DNA of 64,000 bases from assembly GCA_023213315.1 (NCBI GenBank), contig JAKCPI010014131.1, positions 1 to 64,000 of the forward strand, given 5' to 3'. A model generated the notes under the pieces. The model did no database searches, was not told the DNA's origin, and saw nothing but the letters and a program-made list of their open reading frames with translations. Below, piece by piece: positions 46,850-59,772 of this stretch. How positions within the stretch are numbered: the stretch's first letter is position 1; every line of letters starts with the position of its first letter. The position numbers and the translations under genes were made by a program. This DNA is from Euborellia annulipes (Eukaryota; Arthropoda; Insecta; Dermaptera; Anisolabididae).

Positions 46850-47540
46850 TTTGAAAAAGTATTAATAAAAAACGATTAACAATAATTCCTTAAACCGTTC
46901 GCGTAGATAGTAATATCAGAGATTAAATAAAAAGAAAATCCATAGCAGTGGTTAGTGAATGAATCTTTCCGCTATAATAATTAAAATGGTCTTTCATATG
47001 AAATTTTTTTTTTTGATTTCCGGAGTTTATCACCTCAATGGAGACAAAAAACAATTGGAGATTTCAAATTCCTTTGAGAGTAAAATACAGAATATGTGTG
47101 TGACGTAGATCACGTTCACTCTGACCCACTCGAGTGTAAATGGAAAGGGAAGCAACCAAACAGCCATGGTTGAAAGCATGAGATAAAACTCTTGAATTTA
47201 ATGAATTACGATCAATCGTGCTTTACTTTACTTGTTGCCCCTCTCACATGGCGATTAGATTAAAACTCTCTCTCCGTCTCATTAGATTGAACGTTTCGGT
47301 GTTAATAAGATGGACAAAAAAAAAAAAATAAGAATGTGTTACGAAATATTATTATTCAAGATGTAAAATGAGTCAGTGTGACTTCCAAAAAGAGTAGTTA
47401 TATAATAACATAGTAGTCATATTAAAAATTAATTTTTAACAACTTACAAAAAAACAATCTCATCATTTCGGTTAAAAACAGACAGGTCAATAACTTTTTT
47501 TTTTTAAGATGTTTTACAAGTCTTGCATTAACAAATCAAC
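46850..47540. other. Intergenic stretch, little recognised
   Basis: A partial GAAACGTT-type motif lies near 47291 on the minus strand without CTGANGA. Nothing else is supported. Confidence 0.4.
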
Positions 47541-47554
47541 AGTGGCGTGGGAAT

Positions 47555-47745
47555 CATGGGCGTAACTAGGGGGATGCAGGGAAGGCTCGTGCCCCCCCCC
47601 TCCCAGAAAGCTCCCCGACCCAAGAAAAATTGAAAAAATCTGGGGCATTTCAGGCTTCCCAGAGGATAGACGGTCCCATGCCCCCCCCCAGCGGGGATGG
47701 CTGATCCCATGCCCCCTCAACCAAAATTCTCTAGTTACGCCCATG
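47555..47745. mobile_element. hAT-type MITE with perfect 8-bp duplication
   Basis: GTGGGAAT at 47547-47554 and 47746-47753. The ends CATGGGCGTAACTAG and CTAGTTACGCCCATG are perfect 15-bp inverted repeats. Confidence 0.9.
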
Positions 47746-47956
47746 GTGGGAATGTCCGTTTTTTTGAAAACAGAAAAATGAATTTAGGTTGGATCGGTCA
47801 AGTGTTTCGTTTGGAATGTTCTGTGACTGTGAAGCATGGATCAGAAAATAATTGAGACTTTGGAAGTTTAGATTTGGAGGATGTTAAACAAGGTGATTGA
47901 ATATTACGGAGAGCAGCTAACGTACGAAGTCTGCTGAAAAATATAATTCAGGGATA

Positions 47957-48110
47957 AAGGAACTGGGAGGCGATTAGCCAAGCTGTTAAGCTTATAATCC
48001 TGAGTTGAAAAACAACTCGAGTTCAAATCCACCTCATGACAAAATATTATCAAACTGTTTGTGAGATGTCTCCTTCTGAGGAATCCACCTCAGTTTTATT
48101 CCCATGAAGG
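47957..48110 (+). repeat. tRNA-derived SINE type B
   Basis: A-box-like GGCGATTAGCCAAGCTG and B-box GAGTTCAAATCC, followed by CCTCATGACAAAATATT. It resembles 14481. Confidence 0.55.
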
Positions 48111-48123
48111 TTACCACTCAGAG

Positions 48124-48290
48124 CATAGGCGTAGCCACGGGGGGGTTTGGGGGTTCAAACCCCCCCATTGGACCCAAGCCATGACTAGATATTTAAGCTC
48201 TATAATACAAAATACTTTCTCTCTATATATTTCATATATAGGGTAAGAGAAAGTAAAATATAATAATTTTCTCTAGCTTAAAAAAAAATC
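48124..48290 (+). mobile_element. hAT-type MITE fragment carrying an R1 end
   Basis: CATAGGCGTAGCCACGG starts it and matches 34557-34800. The R1 terminal hairpin (ACTTTCTCTCTATATATTTC to GGGTAAGAGAAAGT) sits inside. No right end is found. Confidence 0.7.
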
Positions 48291-48664
48291 TAGATCTAGA
48301 TCTATATATTTGAATAAGATAATAGTATTCAAAATACCTCGATGTTTGGCCTTTTTCCATTGAAAAGAATTGATTTTTGTTATGCTTTATAAAAAATTAA
48401 AGCCGCTTAAAATTGATTAAATCTCGCAAATGAAAAATAATAAAAATTATTATATAAAGAAATTTTTTATTTTTTTTCTTAAATCGTTATTAACGGATCT
48501 CCAGAAAATATATCGCCTGCTCAGAATCATAGTGGCGAAAGTTCGAAAAATTCAATTTTTGAGTTAAGCCTTCCAAACATTCTCTTTTGAATGTCAAAAT
48601 GGCGAAAATCTATTTCCATTCTTTGCTATTGATTCTGGTCTATTCATTTGTTGCCCGGCTATTT

Positions 48665-48941
48665 TTTTTTTTAAATAAATAAAAAACATTCACACTTTTT
48701 TCTCTTTCACACTCACACTACACACACATTCACACTGTCTTTTCGGCAGCTCAGGCCATATAAGACATTTACGATAACCGTTATTTATGAATTTATATAT
48801 ATTAGGGGTCCAGGCATTTTTATTTAAGCCATCTGGTATCCAGATGGCTTAAATAAAATCATCGGACTGCCTGGGGTCCGAACCCGCGACGTTTGGTATA
48901 TGAGGTTAGCACGCTAACCTCTACACCACGCCCCGTGGGCA
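48665..48941 (-). mobile_element. Full tRNA-derived SINE with 11-bp duplication
   Basis: CCCGGCTATTT flanks both sides. On the minus strand it has the head GGGGCGTGGTGTAGAGG with B-box GGGTTCGGACCCC, a 13-bp hairpin around GCCATCTGGATACC, the body GGCCTGAGCTGCCGAAAAGA, and an A-rich tail at the 48665 side. It is the best reference copy of SINE type A. Confidence 0.85.
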
Positions 48942-49799
48942 CCCGGCTATTTAAATGTATAGGTTTATAAAACTTTCAAACGTCTTTTCTCCAACTGTTC
49001 AATTTCGGACTTTCGCCACTATGATTCCCAGCAGGCGATATGTGAGAATGGGGCAAAAACAACGTCAAAAAGTCATCGAAAATAAAGAATATGGTTCATA
49101 TACTGTACACTTGTACATTTTGAAAAATATTTTATACAAATAATTAATGACTGAATGATCTAAGATATCTCATGCCTGGGATCTTGGGTTGGCAAGAAAG
49201 GAAAATGTATTTCAAATGAATATTGAAGTAGGGATAGGGTCTAAATGGCCTTTGATGACGAAAAAGACCTTAAAACACATAAAAAGATATAGGTAAAAAA
49301 TAATTGAGAGACGTTTAGTTCAAAAGGCTTTCTCTAAAGAAAATTTATATTCATATTCATTTTAATAAGAATAAAATACGATCCTAAATCAAATATCCAA
49401 TAAGCAACTCAATAAATTTAACCTCGATTATATAAAATTGAAATTAATTCTGAAATATGATAGGATTATATGAAATTTGATCAAAAATATATTTTTTTTT
49501 CAATTTCATAAAATTTAGGAGATAAATTCCAATTAGTAAAAAAAAAAAATAGTAGGTCTATAAATTGACGTAAATTGGAATCTAAACAAATATTTAAAGC
49601 ACAAGTAGGCCTATGAGATATCTTAATTAAATCATATTAAATTATTACGCGGAATTAAAATAAATTAGACTGCATATTTTTAAAAGACTACTGTACGTAG
49701 CGAGGTTTCGCTTCCTGTACCTGCCTTATATAGGTTTTAAAAAAATTCTAATAGGATTTGTAAGTGTAATTAAATTACATGCAGTACTTTCAACAAACT

Positions 49800-50590
49800 G
49801 AAGATCAAGTTATATTTAATCCTAAATGTCGCAGTTTTCGCTATCTTGGCTCGAGGGTCTCTGATGATGGGGAACCAACGGATGAGATTGCCGGGCGTAT
49901 AAATGCCAGTTGGCTTAAATGGAGAGAATGCTCTTGAATCCTATGGGACCGACGGATGCCGATTTATTTGAAGTCAGCAATCTACCGGACGGTCATCATG
50001 GGCGTAACTGGAGAATTTGGCTGGGGGGGGGGGCAATGGGACCAGATATCCTACGGGGGGCCTGGGAAGCCCCATAATTTCTCAATTTTTCTTGGGTCAG
50101 GTAGCTTTCTGGGGCCCATGAGCCTTCTGGGAGGGGCCGCCCTCCCTCCCGGCACTAGGGGGAGTTACGCCCATGAGGCCGGTTGCTCTGTATTCGACCG
50201 AGACCTGAGCCTCCACGAAGAGAAGCAAATCGGCACTGAATGTGATGAAGATGCGGATGGCCAGGTGGTCACTTGGTGTCACCAGGCTTGACAGCATCCC
50301 CATTGACAAGTTTGACATAGCGCTAATCACGCGAATGTAGTGAGTCTCAGCTGGTTATATGTCGTTCGCCAAAAGAGTAGTGGCGTGGCGAGGACAACGT
50401 ACGATATGGAGCTCTTCGGACGACAACGCAGAGAAGCAACTAGGATGACTTGGCTTCACCGGATCAAGAGAGGTATGACCCAGCTTGGCCTGTCGGAGAC
50501 AACAACATTGGATAGAGTAGAATGGAGGGCTAAAGTTAGGACCGCCGACCCCGCATCGCATGAATAATAAATGCGAAGAAAGAAGAAGAA
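49800..50590 (+). pseudogene. RTE-type LINE RT 3' fragment, split by a MITE
   Basis: Before the MITE a frame reads FRYLGSRVSDDGEPTDEIAG, then RINASWLKWREC, and later PIYLKSAIYRTV. After it come RPVALYST, then MRMARWSLGVTRLDSIPID. This matches the thumb/C-terminal order of RTE/BovB-like RTs. Several stops and frameshifts are present. A GAA-rich tail (50573-50595) follows. Confidence 0.75.
49997..50175. mobile_element. hAT-type MITE in a LINE pseudogene
   Basis: The ends CATGGGCGTAACTGG and GAGTTACGCCCATG match 47555-47745. It splits the conserved IYRT-RPV..Y segment of the RT. The 8-bp duplication is not clear. Confidence 0.75.
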
Positions 50591-50694
50591 GAAGTAGTAG
50601 GTGTAATTAAATCGTAAGTCTCCAAGATCCTTTTAATTTAATATTATTTTATATAGCAATATAAACTTGGAATATATTTTGTTAATATTATGAA

Positions 50695-51035
50695 AAAATC
50701 ATTGTGTGGTTTTATAAAACCACGATGCAAGTGAAACTTTTTTTTTCGGATCGTAGGCGTTTAACTGAAAATTTTCAGAAAATTATTCAATTAAGGGTAT
50801 TAAAATCGCGTTTTTAATCTTAACTTAATAATTGGAAAATGGGAATGATAATGGGAAAGTAAAGCAATAGACGCATGTTAAAAACTGAGAACAATATTTA
50901 TTTAGTAATTGAAGATTTGAATCATTTCAAATTATTTTAAAAATTATATTTTATGAATTTAAAAATTAAATAATTAAATCTCACAATTATTTTTTATAAT
51001 TCGTCATATATATTAAATTTCAACTCTCCTATTTT
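50695..51035 (-). repeat. Interspersed unit R5, inverted copy
   Basis: Reverse complement of 46526-46842, from TCATTGTGTGGTTTTATAAA to AAATTTCAACTCTCCTATT. Confidence 0.75.
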
Positions 51036-51611
51036 TATCGTCACGGCTTGTGTACAATAAAATGAAAATACAGATACAATTATTGAGTATCTAAGCTAAG
51101 CTGAGCTTTAGATTGTAAAAAAAGATTTTATGTATGCAGCTCCAACAGTGAGGATTTAAAAAACAGAAAGGAAAAAGTATCGCAGCAAAATCTATCTCAA
51201 AACAATAAACAAACTCTCTGTTACGTCACCGAAATTTTTGGAATTCATTAGAAATTCTCACAACTTGTTTATTAATTGAGTAGAAAAATTTCACCCTTAA
51301 TATCAATAGTTAAAAATAGATTTGAGAGCAAAAAAGAAAATTTTTATGCAATCAAAGTGTGAAAGAGTGAGAGAGAAAATAAAACTTCCGGATAAATAAT
51401 ATGTAAATTTTTTATGTCAAAATATATGTATACAGACGTACTCTAGTATATATATTTTTTATATTTATTTAAAGTGGATTTTCTAATATTTATTTTAGAA
51501 AAAAAAAAAAGTAGGAACGATGACTGTCAATTGAATCATCGAATGGTCTCTATTATGTAATTATAAAACACTGATGTGGCCCTCACTAGATTTTATCTTG
51601 TCATAATCAAT

Positions 51612-51850
51612 ATAAGGAAAACACACACTTTTTCCCATTCACACTCACACAGACAGTCTTTTCGGCAACACAGGCCATATAAGACATTTAACGTTACTTG
51701 TAATTTATAAACGATATATATTTGGGGTCCAGGCATATTTATTTAAGTCATTTGGTATCCAAATGGCTTAAATAAAGTAGTCGGACTGTCTGGGTTCTGA
51801 ACCCGCGACCCTTGGTGTAGAAGGCCAGCACGCTACACCATGGCCTTAGA
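51612..51850 (-). mobile_element. tRNA-derived SINE type A
   Basis: Head, B-box (GGGTTCAGAACCCAGACAGT) and hairpin GCCATTTGGATACC on the minus strand, with the CTGTGTGAGTGTGAATGGG tail segment. The target duplication is uncertain. Confidence 0.75.
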
Positions 51851-52057
51851 GGAAAGGGGAGTTAAACTTAAAATGTTCTCAGTCTGAATATTTATTTATT
51901 TTTTTTGCCTCTGTTGAATCTTTGACTAGCTTGGGAAAATATTAATCTCACTATTTATTTTAAGTAAATTTAAAATAATATTAATTACGAATTTTATGTT
52001 AACGATGTTATGTCTTGAAAAATATTTATCTGTTTTTGAGCTCTTTCAGGTTAAAAT

Positions 52058-53030
52058 CTGTGGCGTATCCAGGTGGATACCCCCCCCCCCCGCCCCAGGC
52101 GCATCAAGCTTTTGGCCCCCCTCGAGCATCCGGCTTTCCCAAAATCTCCGGCTATTTTTACTTTCTCTTACCTATGTATATATGTAATATATATATAGAG
52201 AGAAAGTATTGGATTCATGTCAAAAATTCGATGTCGAGATTTTGATATTCTCCCGTTTTGAGGTCCCCTGAATCCAAAAAAAAGTGGTTACGACATGGTC
52301 TGTCTGTGGGTGGGTGGGTGGGTGTGTGGGTGGGGCCAAGGTGTGTGGTGGATTGTGTGTTCAATTTTAAGCATGAAGGAATTGAGCTACGAGGTTGAAA
52401 TTTTATATTTAAGTTAACTTCCCACGGGACGGAAAAATAAGCTTTTAATCCAAAATCGACCAAAAGACCACTGGTACTGATGTACTTTTCAGTTTTTTCG
52501 ATTTTTTCTCAAAATTTGCTCCAACGATTTTTTTTTTTTTAAAATTCAAAAAATCAATTATTTTTTTAGATGCTCTTTAAATTGTACCGTATCATTTGTG
52601 ATTGAAGTCTTCTGAAGACCACTTTACTCTTGTGCTTCATAGGAAAGATAGGAGAAATGGTTGCCATGGTAACAACATATAAATATTTTGCCATAATATA
52701 AATTTTTTACATCTTGAAAATCAAATGTACCCTATATCGGAAACTAAATACATGTCGACACCAAAAAATCCTAATTCGAGACAAGCACAGTATACGCAAC
52801 TTTCGATTACCGAAGGTAAGAGAAAGTTGTGCTTTGTGCGCCGACACCAGATTTTTGTTTGAATTTCATAATAAAATCATTTTGTATCACTGGAAATCCG
52901 GAGAAAAATTACAAAAAAAAGATCGAATGAGAAATTCGAATATTCGAATACTAAAAAAAAAGATCGAACGAAAAACGGCGCCCCAGTTAGGCTTCGCCCC
53001 CTCCGCCCTCAAAGGCTAGTTACGCAGCTG
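52058..53030. mobile_element. hAT-type element containing an R1
   Basis: GTTAAAAT at 52050-52057 and 53031-53038 is a perfect 8-bp duplication. The ends CTGTGGCGTATCCAG and CTAGTTACGCAGCTG are inverted and diverged. R1 occupies 52160-52851. Confidence 0.8.
52160..52851 (-). repeat. R1 element, full length
   Basis: ACTTTCTCTTACC start and ACACCAGA end. The X-box is at 52660-52673 and a (GGGT)n/(GT)n tract lies at about 52307-52333. Confidence 0.85.
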
Positions 53031-53854
53031 GTTAAAATGTAAATAAACTAATAAATAAATTTATTAACGGCCTAAGCAGTCCTCAGTGGTTAGTACTAAA
53101 CAAGTACCAAATTTTATAATGCAAAACAATAAAAAGTTATGTCCAAACTTTTGACAAAATTTATAATAGAGGACTAAAAAGACAGATAGTTCCACAAATA
53201 AAAAAAATAAGATAAAAATTGGTATTCGCAGATTATATTCCAACCCCTTTACTTTAAAAATTGGTATGACTACCACATCACCAATGTCACAATACATTTT
53301 AGACTAGTGATATTTATTAAATGTTCCAACTCTCCGTTGATGAGTTGTTAATATCTAGGTAGACAGGTTTCTCATATCTGGTTTGTCTTGGTGCAATGAA
53401 TCAAAAATGCCATAAGGAAAAAATTATTACAAAAATAAAATTAAAAAAAAAAAAAAAAAATCTTTTTTATACGATATTTTTTTTACGCGAGAGTTCACGC
53501 GAATAAAGTGATTATAAATCCAACCTTAAGTTTAAATTATAAAAAAAAAGTCTAAGCTAAAAAGTAAGTGAAAGAAATTTTGTAGAATTTTATTGAATAA
53601 AATATATGAAGAACGAAAACAGCTAGGAGATTGAAATTTTATATTTAAGTTAACCATCTCCCCGCGGCGTGAAAATAAGCTTTTATACAAAATTGGCCAA
53701 AAAATACTCGTATTTTACTGATACACTTTTTTCGATTCGCTCCAACGAATTTGATTAAAATTCAAAAATCAATTATTATTTAGATGCACTTTAAAAAAAT
53801 GTACTAGGGTATAATCCCATTTTGTTCTTGAGAACTTTTGAAGCACACTTTACT

Positions 53855-54116
53855 CAAGGGCGGATCCAGAGGTGTTTCTCGGGGGGGGGGGGGGTAATCT
53901 GGTGTGACTGGTCGCACAGCACACTATTTTTTCTTAATTTCGGAAATTTAAAAGCGCATTCTGTACTTGTTTGCCAGAATATAAATGCAAAACAAATTTT
54001 TAAGTAGTAATTTTTAAAATTTTACAATAAAAATAATTTTTTTTCGATAAAAAAGTATTTTTTCAAATCTCAGGGGGGTAATTATCCCCTTTACCCCCCC
54101 CTTGTATCCGCCCTTG
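53855..54116 (+). mobile_element. hAT-type MITE, perfect 8-bp duplication, inside R1
   Basis: ACTTTACT at 53847-53854 and 54117-54124. The ends CAAGGGCGGATCCAG and TTGTATCCGCCCTTG are inverted. The interior has a G tract and AATCTGGTGTGACTGG, the R1 hairpin arm. Confidence 0.9.
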
Positions 54117-54173
54117 ACTTTACTCCTGTAGGCCTACTTCATAGGAAATGGTTGCCATGGTAACAAAATAAAT

Positions 54174-54431
54174 AATTAAATAAAAAGCAACTTGTGTTTT
54201 CTTTCTTGGACGAAATGTGACAGGTAGTAGGCCTATGTCTTTTTTTTTGTATAATTATTAAAAATCAATGAATTTTCAATAATATTTATTTTTGGTTTAC
54301 AGGTGCGACTGAAAATTCATTGAAAATTTTTGAAAATTCATTGATTTAATAATTATACAAAAAAAAAACTACATAGGCCTACCTGTCACATTCGTTCAAG
54401 AAAGAAAACACAAGTTGCTTTTTATTTAATT
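54174..54431. repeat. Hairpin element inside R1
   Basis: AATTAAATAAAAAGCAACTT and AAGTTGCTTTTTATTTAATT bound about 100-bp arms that include AGGCCTA and the TGTATAATTATTAAA block. Confidence 0.75.
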
Positions 54432-54639
54432 GTATTAATTTGGACTGCTTCCACCATTTTATCACAAAATAAATATTTTCCCACGTTTATAAATTTTACA
54501 TCTCGAATTCTTCTAATATGTCGGCGGAAACTAAATATATTTTAACACAAAAAAATCTGGTGTGACAAGCGCAGAATACAACTTTCGATTACCGAAGGTG
54601 AGAGAAAGTTGTGTGATGTGCGACCAGTCACATCAGATT

Positions 54640-55540
54640 TTTAGGAAAGATGCGTCAAAAAAGTCTGGCTATATAAAAGAGACAAAACAAATTTCGTTCC
54701 ACCAAATTTATTAATACGATATACGAGTCAAGATCGATATCAAACTAAGGCCAGTTGATTGCAATTACATAAAAGCCTAATTCAGTTGTAAACTATTTAG
54801 TAAACACAAACTTCCTAAAAAAAAAACAACCATTGGAGAATTTTTTTTGTTTAAAAAAGATGAAAACAATTTTTTGCTTTAATTACTGATACAAAAAATT
54901 AATATAAGCTTACTAATAATTAAAAATAATTTGTATTAATTGGCGGGTGTAATGAGTGAAGAGAAGTGACCGTAGCATGATAGTTCGTAGACCGTAATTG
55001 GGCCTTGGTCATGGTCATGGCTCCCACGTCTGTGCTTTTATCTCAGGCTGATTATCTTGAATTACTAATCGAATACCCCCACCATGCAGCTCCTTAACTC
55101 CCGGTTCCTGACCTACCTACACTCTCTCGGGAATATATTATCATAAATATTTTATTCGTAAAATTGTAAAGGTCAGTATTTTGTGACCTTTTTTTTTAAC
55201 GCAAGCACTTTACAAACAAAATTTTTAATTGTAAAACTTATTTAGAGATTCAAAGGGGGTTGAAATATAATTTTAAGGGGTGGATTAAAATTTCAAATTA
55301 GACGAATACCATATTGATTTGTTTCAAAAGTGCATGAGATTTATAGAAATTAAAATTCCAACTTCAATATATTTTTTTTCCCTGGTGTACTATTCGTATC
55401 AAAAGAAATCAGACAATTTGATAAATAGAAGCTTTACAAAAATCTTCATAACTAATATTATGAAGTTTAATCATCAAACAGCAAAAAAATTTTTATTTTT
55501 TTCTTGAAATGAAAAAAATTTTAAATCAATTTTTATTGAG
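54640..55540. other. Intergenic AT-rich stretch, nothing firm
   Basis: No coding or repeat end is recognised. A SINE-like tail (CTAAATGGCCGAAAAGGG) follows at about 55660. Confidence 0.4.
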
Positions 55541-55774
55541 GCCGGGGGGCTTGTTTGCGGTTAAGTGATGGCGAAAGGTAACCCCGAGCAATCAGCGAGT
55601 GAAACAACCCCCGGTAGAAATTAATACTATGAATTTTCAATTGTATAAATAAATTAATCATCCCTAAATGGCCGAAAAGGGTTAAAATTAAAAAAAAAAA
55701 AAATTATTGTTGAGCGAAAATTAATAAATAAATATTTAAATGAGAATAAAAGATTTTGTCCAGTCCTAAGAAAG

Positions 55775-56027
55775 CAAGGGTGGATACAGGGGGGGGGGGG
55801 TAAAGGGGGTAATTACCCCCCTGAGATTTAAAAAAATACATTTTTTTCGAAAAAAATTTATTTTTAATCTAAAAATTAATACTTAAAAATTTGATTTGTA
55901 TTTATATTCTGGCAAACAAGTACAGAAGACGCCTTTAAATTACCGAAATTAAGAAAAAAATGGGTGATGTGGGACCACTCACACCAGATTACCCCCTCCC
56001 CGAGAAACACCTCTGGATCCGCCCTTG
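55775..56027 (-). mobile_element. hAT-type MITE (family of 53855)
   Basis: The flanks TAAGAAAG and TAAGAAAA differ at one base. The ends are CAAGGGTGGATACAG and CTGGATCCGCCCTTG. It includes the R1-derived TCACACCAGATTACC. Confidence 0.85.
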
Positions 56028-56329
56028 TAAGAAAAGAAGGACCATATTTGGAAAATAAATTTCCGATTGAAATATAAACAAGAGACTAATGAGCCCACCA
56101 CACCTGGACTACGAGATACAAACTTACATTGTTAGACAAAATTAAAACAACAAAATTACACAAAGTACAAAATAATTAAATTAAATATATTTTGACCAAA
56201 TTTTTTGAGTAATACCTGATTGTAAGTAAATTTAAAAGAAAAAAAAAAAAATATTTGCCCCCTTAAGAAAAAAATTTGCCCTTCCCCCCCCAAGAAGAAG
56301 TGAAAATGACGCCACTGTGAGAATCTAAA

Positions 56330-56649
56330 AAATTGGAGCGAATTTCGAGGAAATTACATCAGTAAAGTACTAGTACTTTGGCTGAATTTGCTCAAAAGCT
56401 TAGTGTCACGTGTCAGGGCGATGTCTAAATTAAATATAAAATTTCAACTTTAGCCTATAGCTCATTTGGTTCTTGAGATATTTTGGTCACAAAAAAAGAC
56501 ACACAGACAGGCAGACCATGTAGCCAAAACCACTTTTTGAATTCAGGGGACCTCAAAACGTGAAGATCCAACAAAATTGCGACATCGAATTTTTGACATG
56601 AAACATATATATATATATATATATAAAACATATATAGGTAAGAGAAAGT
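56330..56649 (+). repeat. R1 3' half
   Basis: From AATTGGAGCGAATTTCGAGG through GTACTAGTACTTTGG to GGTAAGAGAAAGT. Confidence 0.75.
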
Positions 56650-57634
56650 AAAAAGAGGAATAAGAATCAAAAATTACATTCTGGAGAAGATCCATTGGGC
56701 ACAAACTAAAAATTTCAATAAAATAAATCGACGTTCTAATTAGCAAAGTGCCTAACTCCATTTTTGTTTATTTTCAGGAGAGCAAAAAAAAAAAAACATT
56801 TCCTTGTCATTGTCAGAGCCACTGTTAAACACTTTTCGTGCTGCAACTTTTCGAACTGAAAATTTTGAATTACGCTCTTACCCAGTTCAGGGCATAAGGA
56901 GAATGATATTCTTCTATTGAAAAAAAGTGGAGTTAGACACTTTTCTACTGAAAGCGTATAATAAATTTGCATAGATATGATAGGCAAACATAGGAAAATG
57001 TTCTCTAAACCTATGACTGCGTTTCAAACTAGTTTCACTCTTGTACGAGTATTAATATAGCTCCATGTCCCAAGGCATCCTTAACCGGTTTAAAGCTAAA
57101 ATTTCTCATCCAAAAATAATTAATTTGGGTGGGCCTAATTTTCTAAAATAAAAAAAATCTTATTTCGTAGAGAAAAATATTTCGATGTAATGTTTATGTT
57201 AGGAAAAAAAAAAAAGTTATTAAGTAATTTAAGATCTCTGAGAGAAATGCAATGAGATCTTTTCTAAGGTCATGGCGAAAGCTGCAGTGTGTCTGAGTCA
57301 TAGAACTAAGAAAGGAAGCTGAAGGCTCTAGAAATGAAATCGGCCTAAGAAATTTAAGAAAAGTCCTTCGCAAGGTTCCTGGTTGTTGCATCTTGCTAAC
57401 GAAACAAACAGGGGAAATAATGATATCTAACTATTATCTATCACTCGCATGATTTATTTCGAACTTCTCTTTCTTGTCAGTTTCAAGAGAGAGTGTTTTA
57501 AATTTTCAAATTAATAAAAAAAAAAAAAATTATTGCTAGAGGTGAAAATTTTTATAAGATAAACAAGGTAATGTAACTTATTATATGGTACATCAAAGAA
57601 GTTTATAAAAAGAAAGCAATTGTGTATTTAAGTA

Positions 57635-59330
57635 TTAAGGGAGTTCAGGAACGACGTCACTACAGCAGTACTAAAAAAAATCTGGTGTGACTGGCGCACA
57701 GCACACAACTTTCTCTTACCCTTCGGTAAGAGAAAGTTGCGCACTGTGCTGGTCACACCAGATTTTTTGTGTCGAGATATATTTAGTTTCCGATAGCACC
57801 TTAGTTTCAAACTTGCATTTTAAATGTTGACTGCTTCAAATAAACTATGGTTATTTTTCAAAATTTTAATCTCATATTTGGACATTTTATACACAATATA
57901 GAATCGTAAATAAATACAAAATTTCATAAGAATTGGAAAAAAAATTTTAAATGCGTAAAAAGTTCCAAAGGGGACCCCCTTTTGAATCGAAATTAACATA
58001 CAAATCCCTATAGGAAATTAACATTATTTCTATGCGAAGATAAGGTGGAAAGGGAATTTAAAAAGAGTAGAGAGAGACGATAATGTTTGCAAGTGGGAGA
58101 GATATATATATATGTTTTCTTTGAAACAATTAAAACAGAAATAAAAAAAAATAAATGGGAATTTAAATAATAATTGATTTTTTAATCTAATAAAAAAGAA
58201 AAAGATTTAAATTCCGTTACCATGGCAACCATTTCTATCTTTCCTATGAAGAACAAGAGTAAAGTGGTCTTCAGAAGATTTCAACGGCAAAATGAGAATA
58301 TACATTTTAAAGAGCATCTAAAAATAGTTCATTTATGAATTTTAAAAAAAATCCTTGGAGGGAATTTTGAGAAAATCGAAAAAAACTGAAAAAGTACATC
58401 AGTAAAGTACTAGTACTTTTTGGCCGATTTTGTTCAAAAGCTTATTTTGAGATTCTTCAAAGGTACCTAAGTTAAATATAAAATTTCAATCCGCTAGCTC
58501 AACTCCTTCATGCTAAAAATCTGTCCACACACACACACACACACAGACACACACACACACAGACACACACACACACAGACAGACCAATGTTGCGGGACCC
58601 ACTTTTTTGGACTCAGGGGACCTCAAAACATGTATATCCATCAAAATCTCGACATCGAATTTTTGACATGATCGCAATACTTTCTCTCTATATATATATT
58701 ACATATATACATGGGTAAGAGAAAGTAAAAAACTAGACTTTCCAAAAAAAATAAGGAATTTTTCAATGCGGTTTTCTTTAAAATGAATTAAATTCATAAG
58801 AGATTATTGGGACAACGAGCTATAATTTTTTTTTAATGACTGATTAAAAAATTATCTTAGTTAATTTTTTTGTTATCAAGCAAATACAAAAAAACAATCT
58901 GTTCAAATAATCTTTAATTTTTTTTAAATTTAAAAATGAATTTATTGTTATTATTAATCACATATTAATTAAGAAATTTTTTAAATAAGCTTAGATGATT
59001 TATTTAAAAACCAACTGTCAAATTAGTTCAGCATTCTTGCAATAGATGGCAGGCTAGTCTAACAGACGATATAGTATTAGCCTATATTTATATATTTTTA
59101 TGCTTTTATAAAAGATACATAATATATAATAACATTTATAAAGTATTTATTGTTAAAAGAGATCAAACGAAAATCAACCAAATGCATTAAATATTATTAG
59201 CTACCATTCTGACATCTCTTGGCAAATTTTTGAATTACTTGATTTTTGGGCATACATTTTATGACATACAGCGCCCTCTTATCGAGAAAAACATGCGTAA
59301 TACCTTAGCTCCCATTCCCAGTTTGAAAGG
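57635..59330 (+). mobile_element. TTAA-ended element R4, copy 3, split by R1
   Basis: It starts TTAAGGGAGTTCAGG and resumes after R1 at AACTAGACTTTCC. It ends with CATGCGTAATACC and a decayed terminus. Without R1 it is about 640 bp, as in copies 1 and 2. Confidence 0.75.
57681..58726 (+). mobile_element. R1 element, long subfamily, inside R4
   Basis: Bounded by A8 and A6. R4 copy 1 shows the empty site as an A7 run. The X-box is at 58216-58229 and a (CA)n tract at about 58525-58580. Confidence 0.9.
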
Positions 59331-59772
59331 GAACAGACATATTTACAGGATTTTAATTTAATTTCCGTCACAAAAGTAAAGGATCTACCTAATAAAGTAA
59401 TTAATAAAATTGATATATATTTTTTTATTTTATCCTCTCATGAAATGAATAAAAAAAAAATAATGAAAGTATAAAATCAGAAGAAACTTACTAACTTCCT
59501 TTTTATCGAATATAATTTTTTTGGATATTAAATTTTAAGAACTTGAAGCAAAAGGAAAGCGAATCTAACCTTTAGGAAGGTTCTTGAAATTGTATATATT
59601 ATTATAATCAAAAAAAAAAGGCCTATTTTCATTGCGGCTTTCCTTTCCTCGTTTTCATTAACATTACTTTTTTTTTTTCTCTCTGAATCAGTATCTTTTA
59701 ATACCGACAATCATGTAAAAGAGACATGGCAATACATTCGTCTATAAATAAATTCCTTTTCTTATTTTAAAA

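Larger units (their letters stand above)
53605..54637 (-). repeat. R1 element split by a hAT MITE and a hairpin
   Basis: Core pieces are at 53605-53854, 54117-54173 and 54432-54637. The X-box is at 54151-54164. Both insertions can be removed cleanly by comparison with intact R1. Confidence 0.8.
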
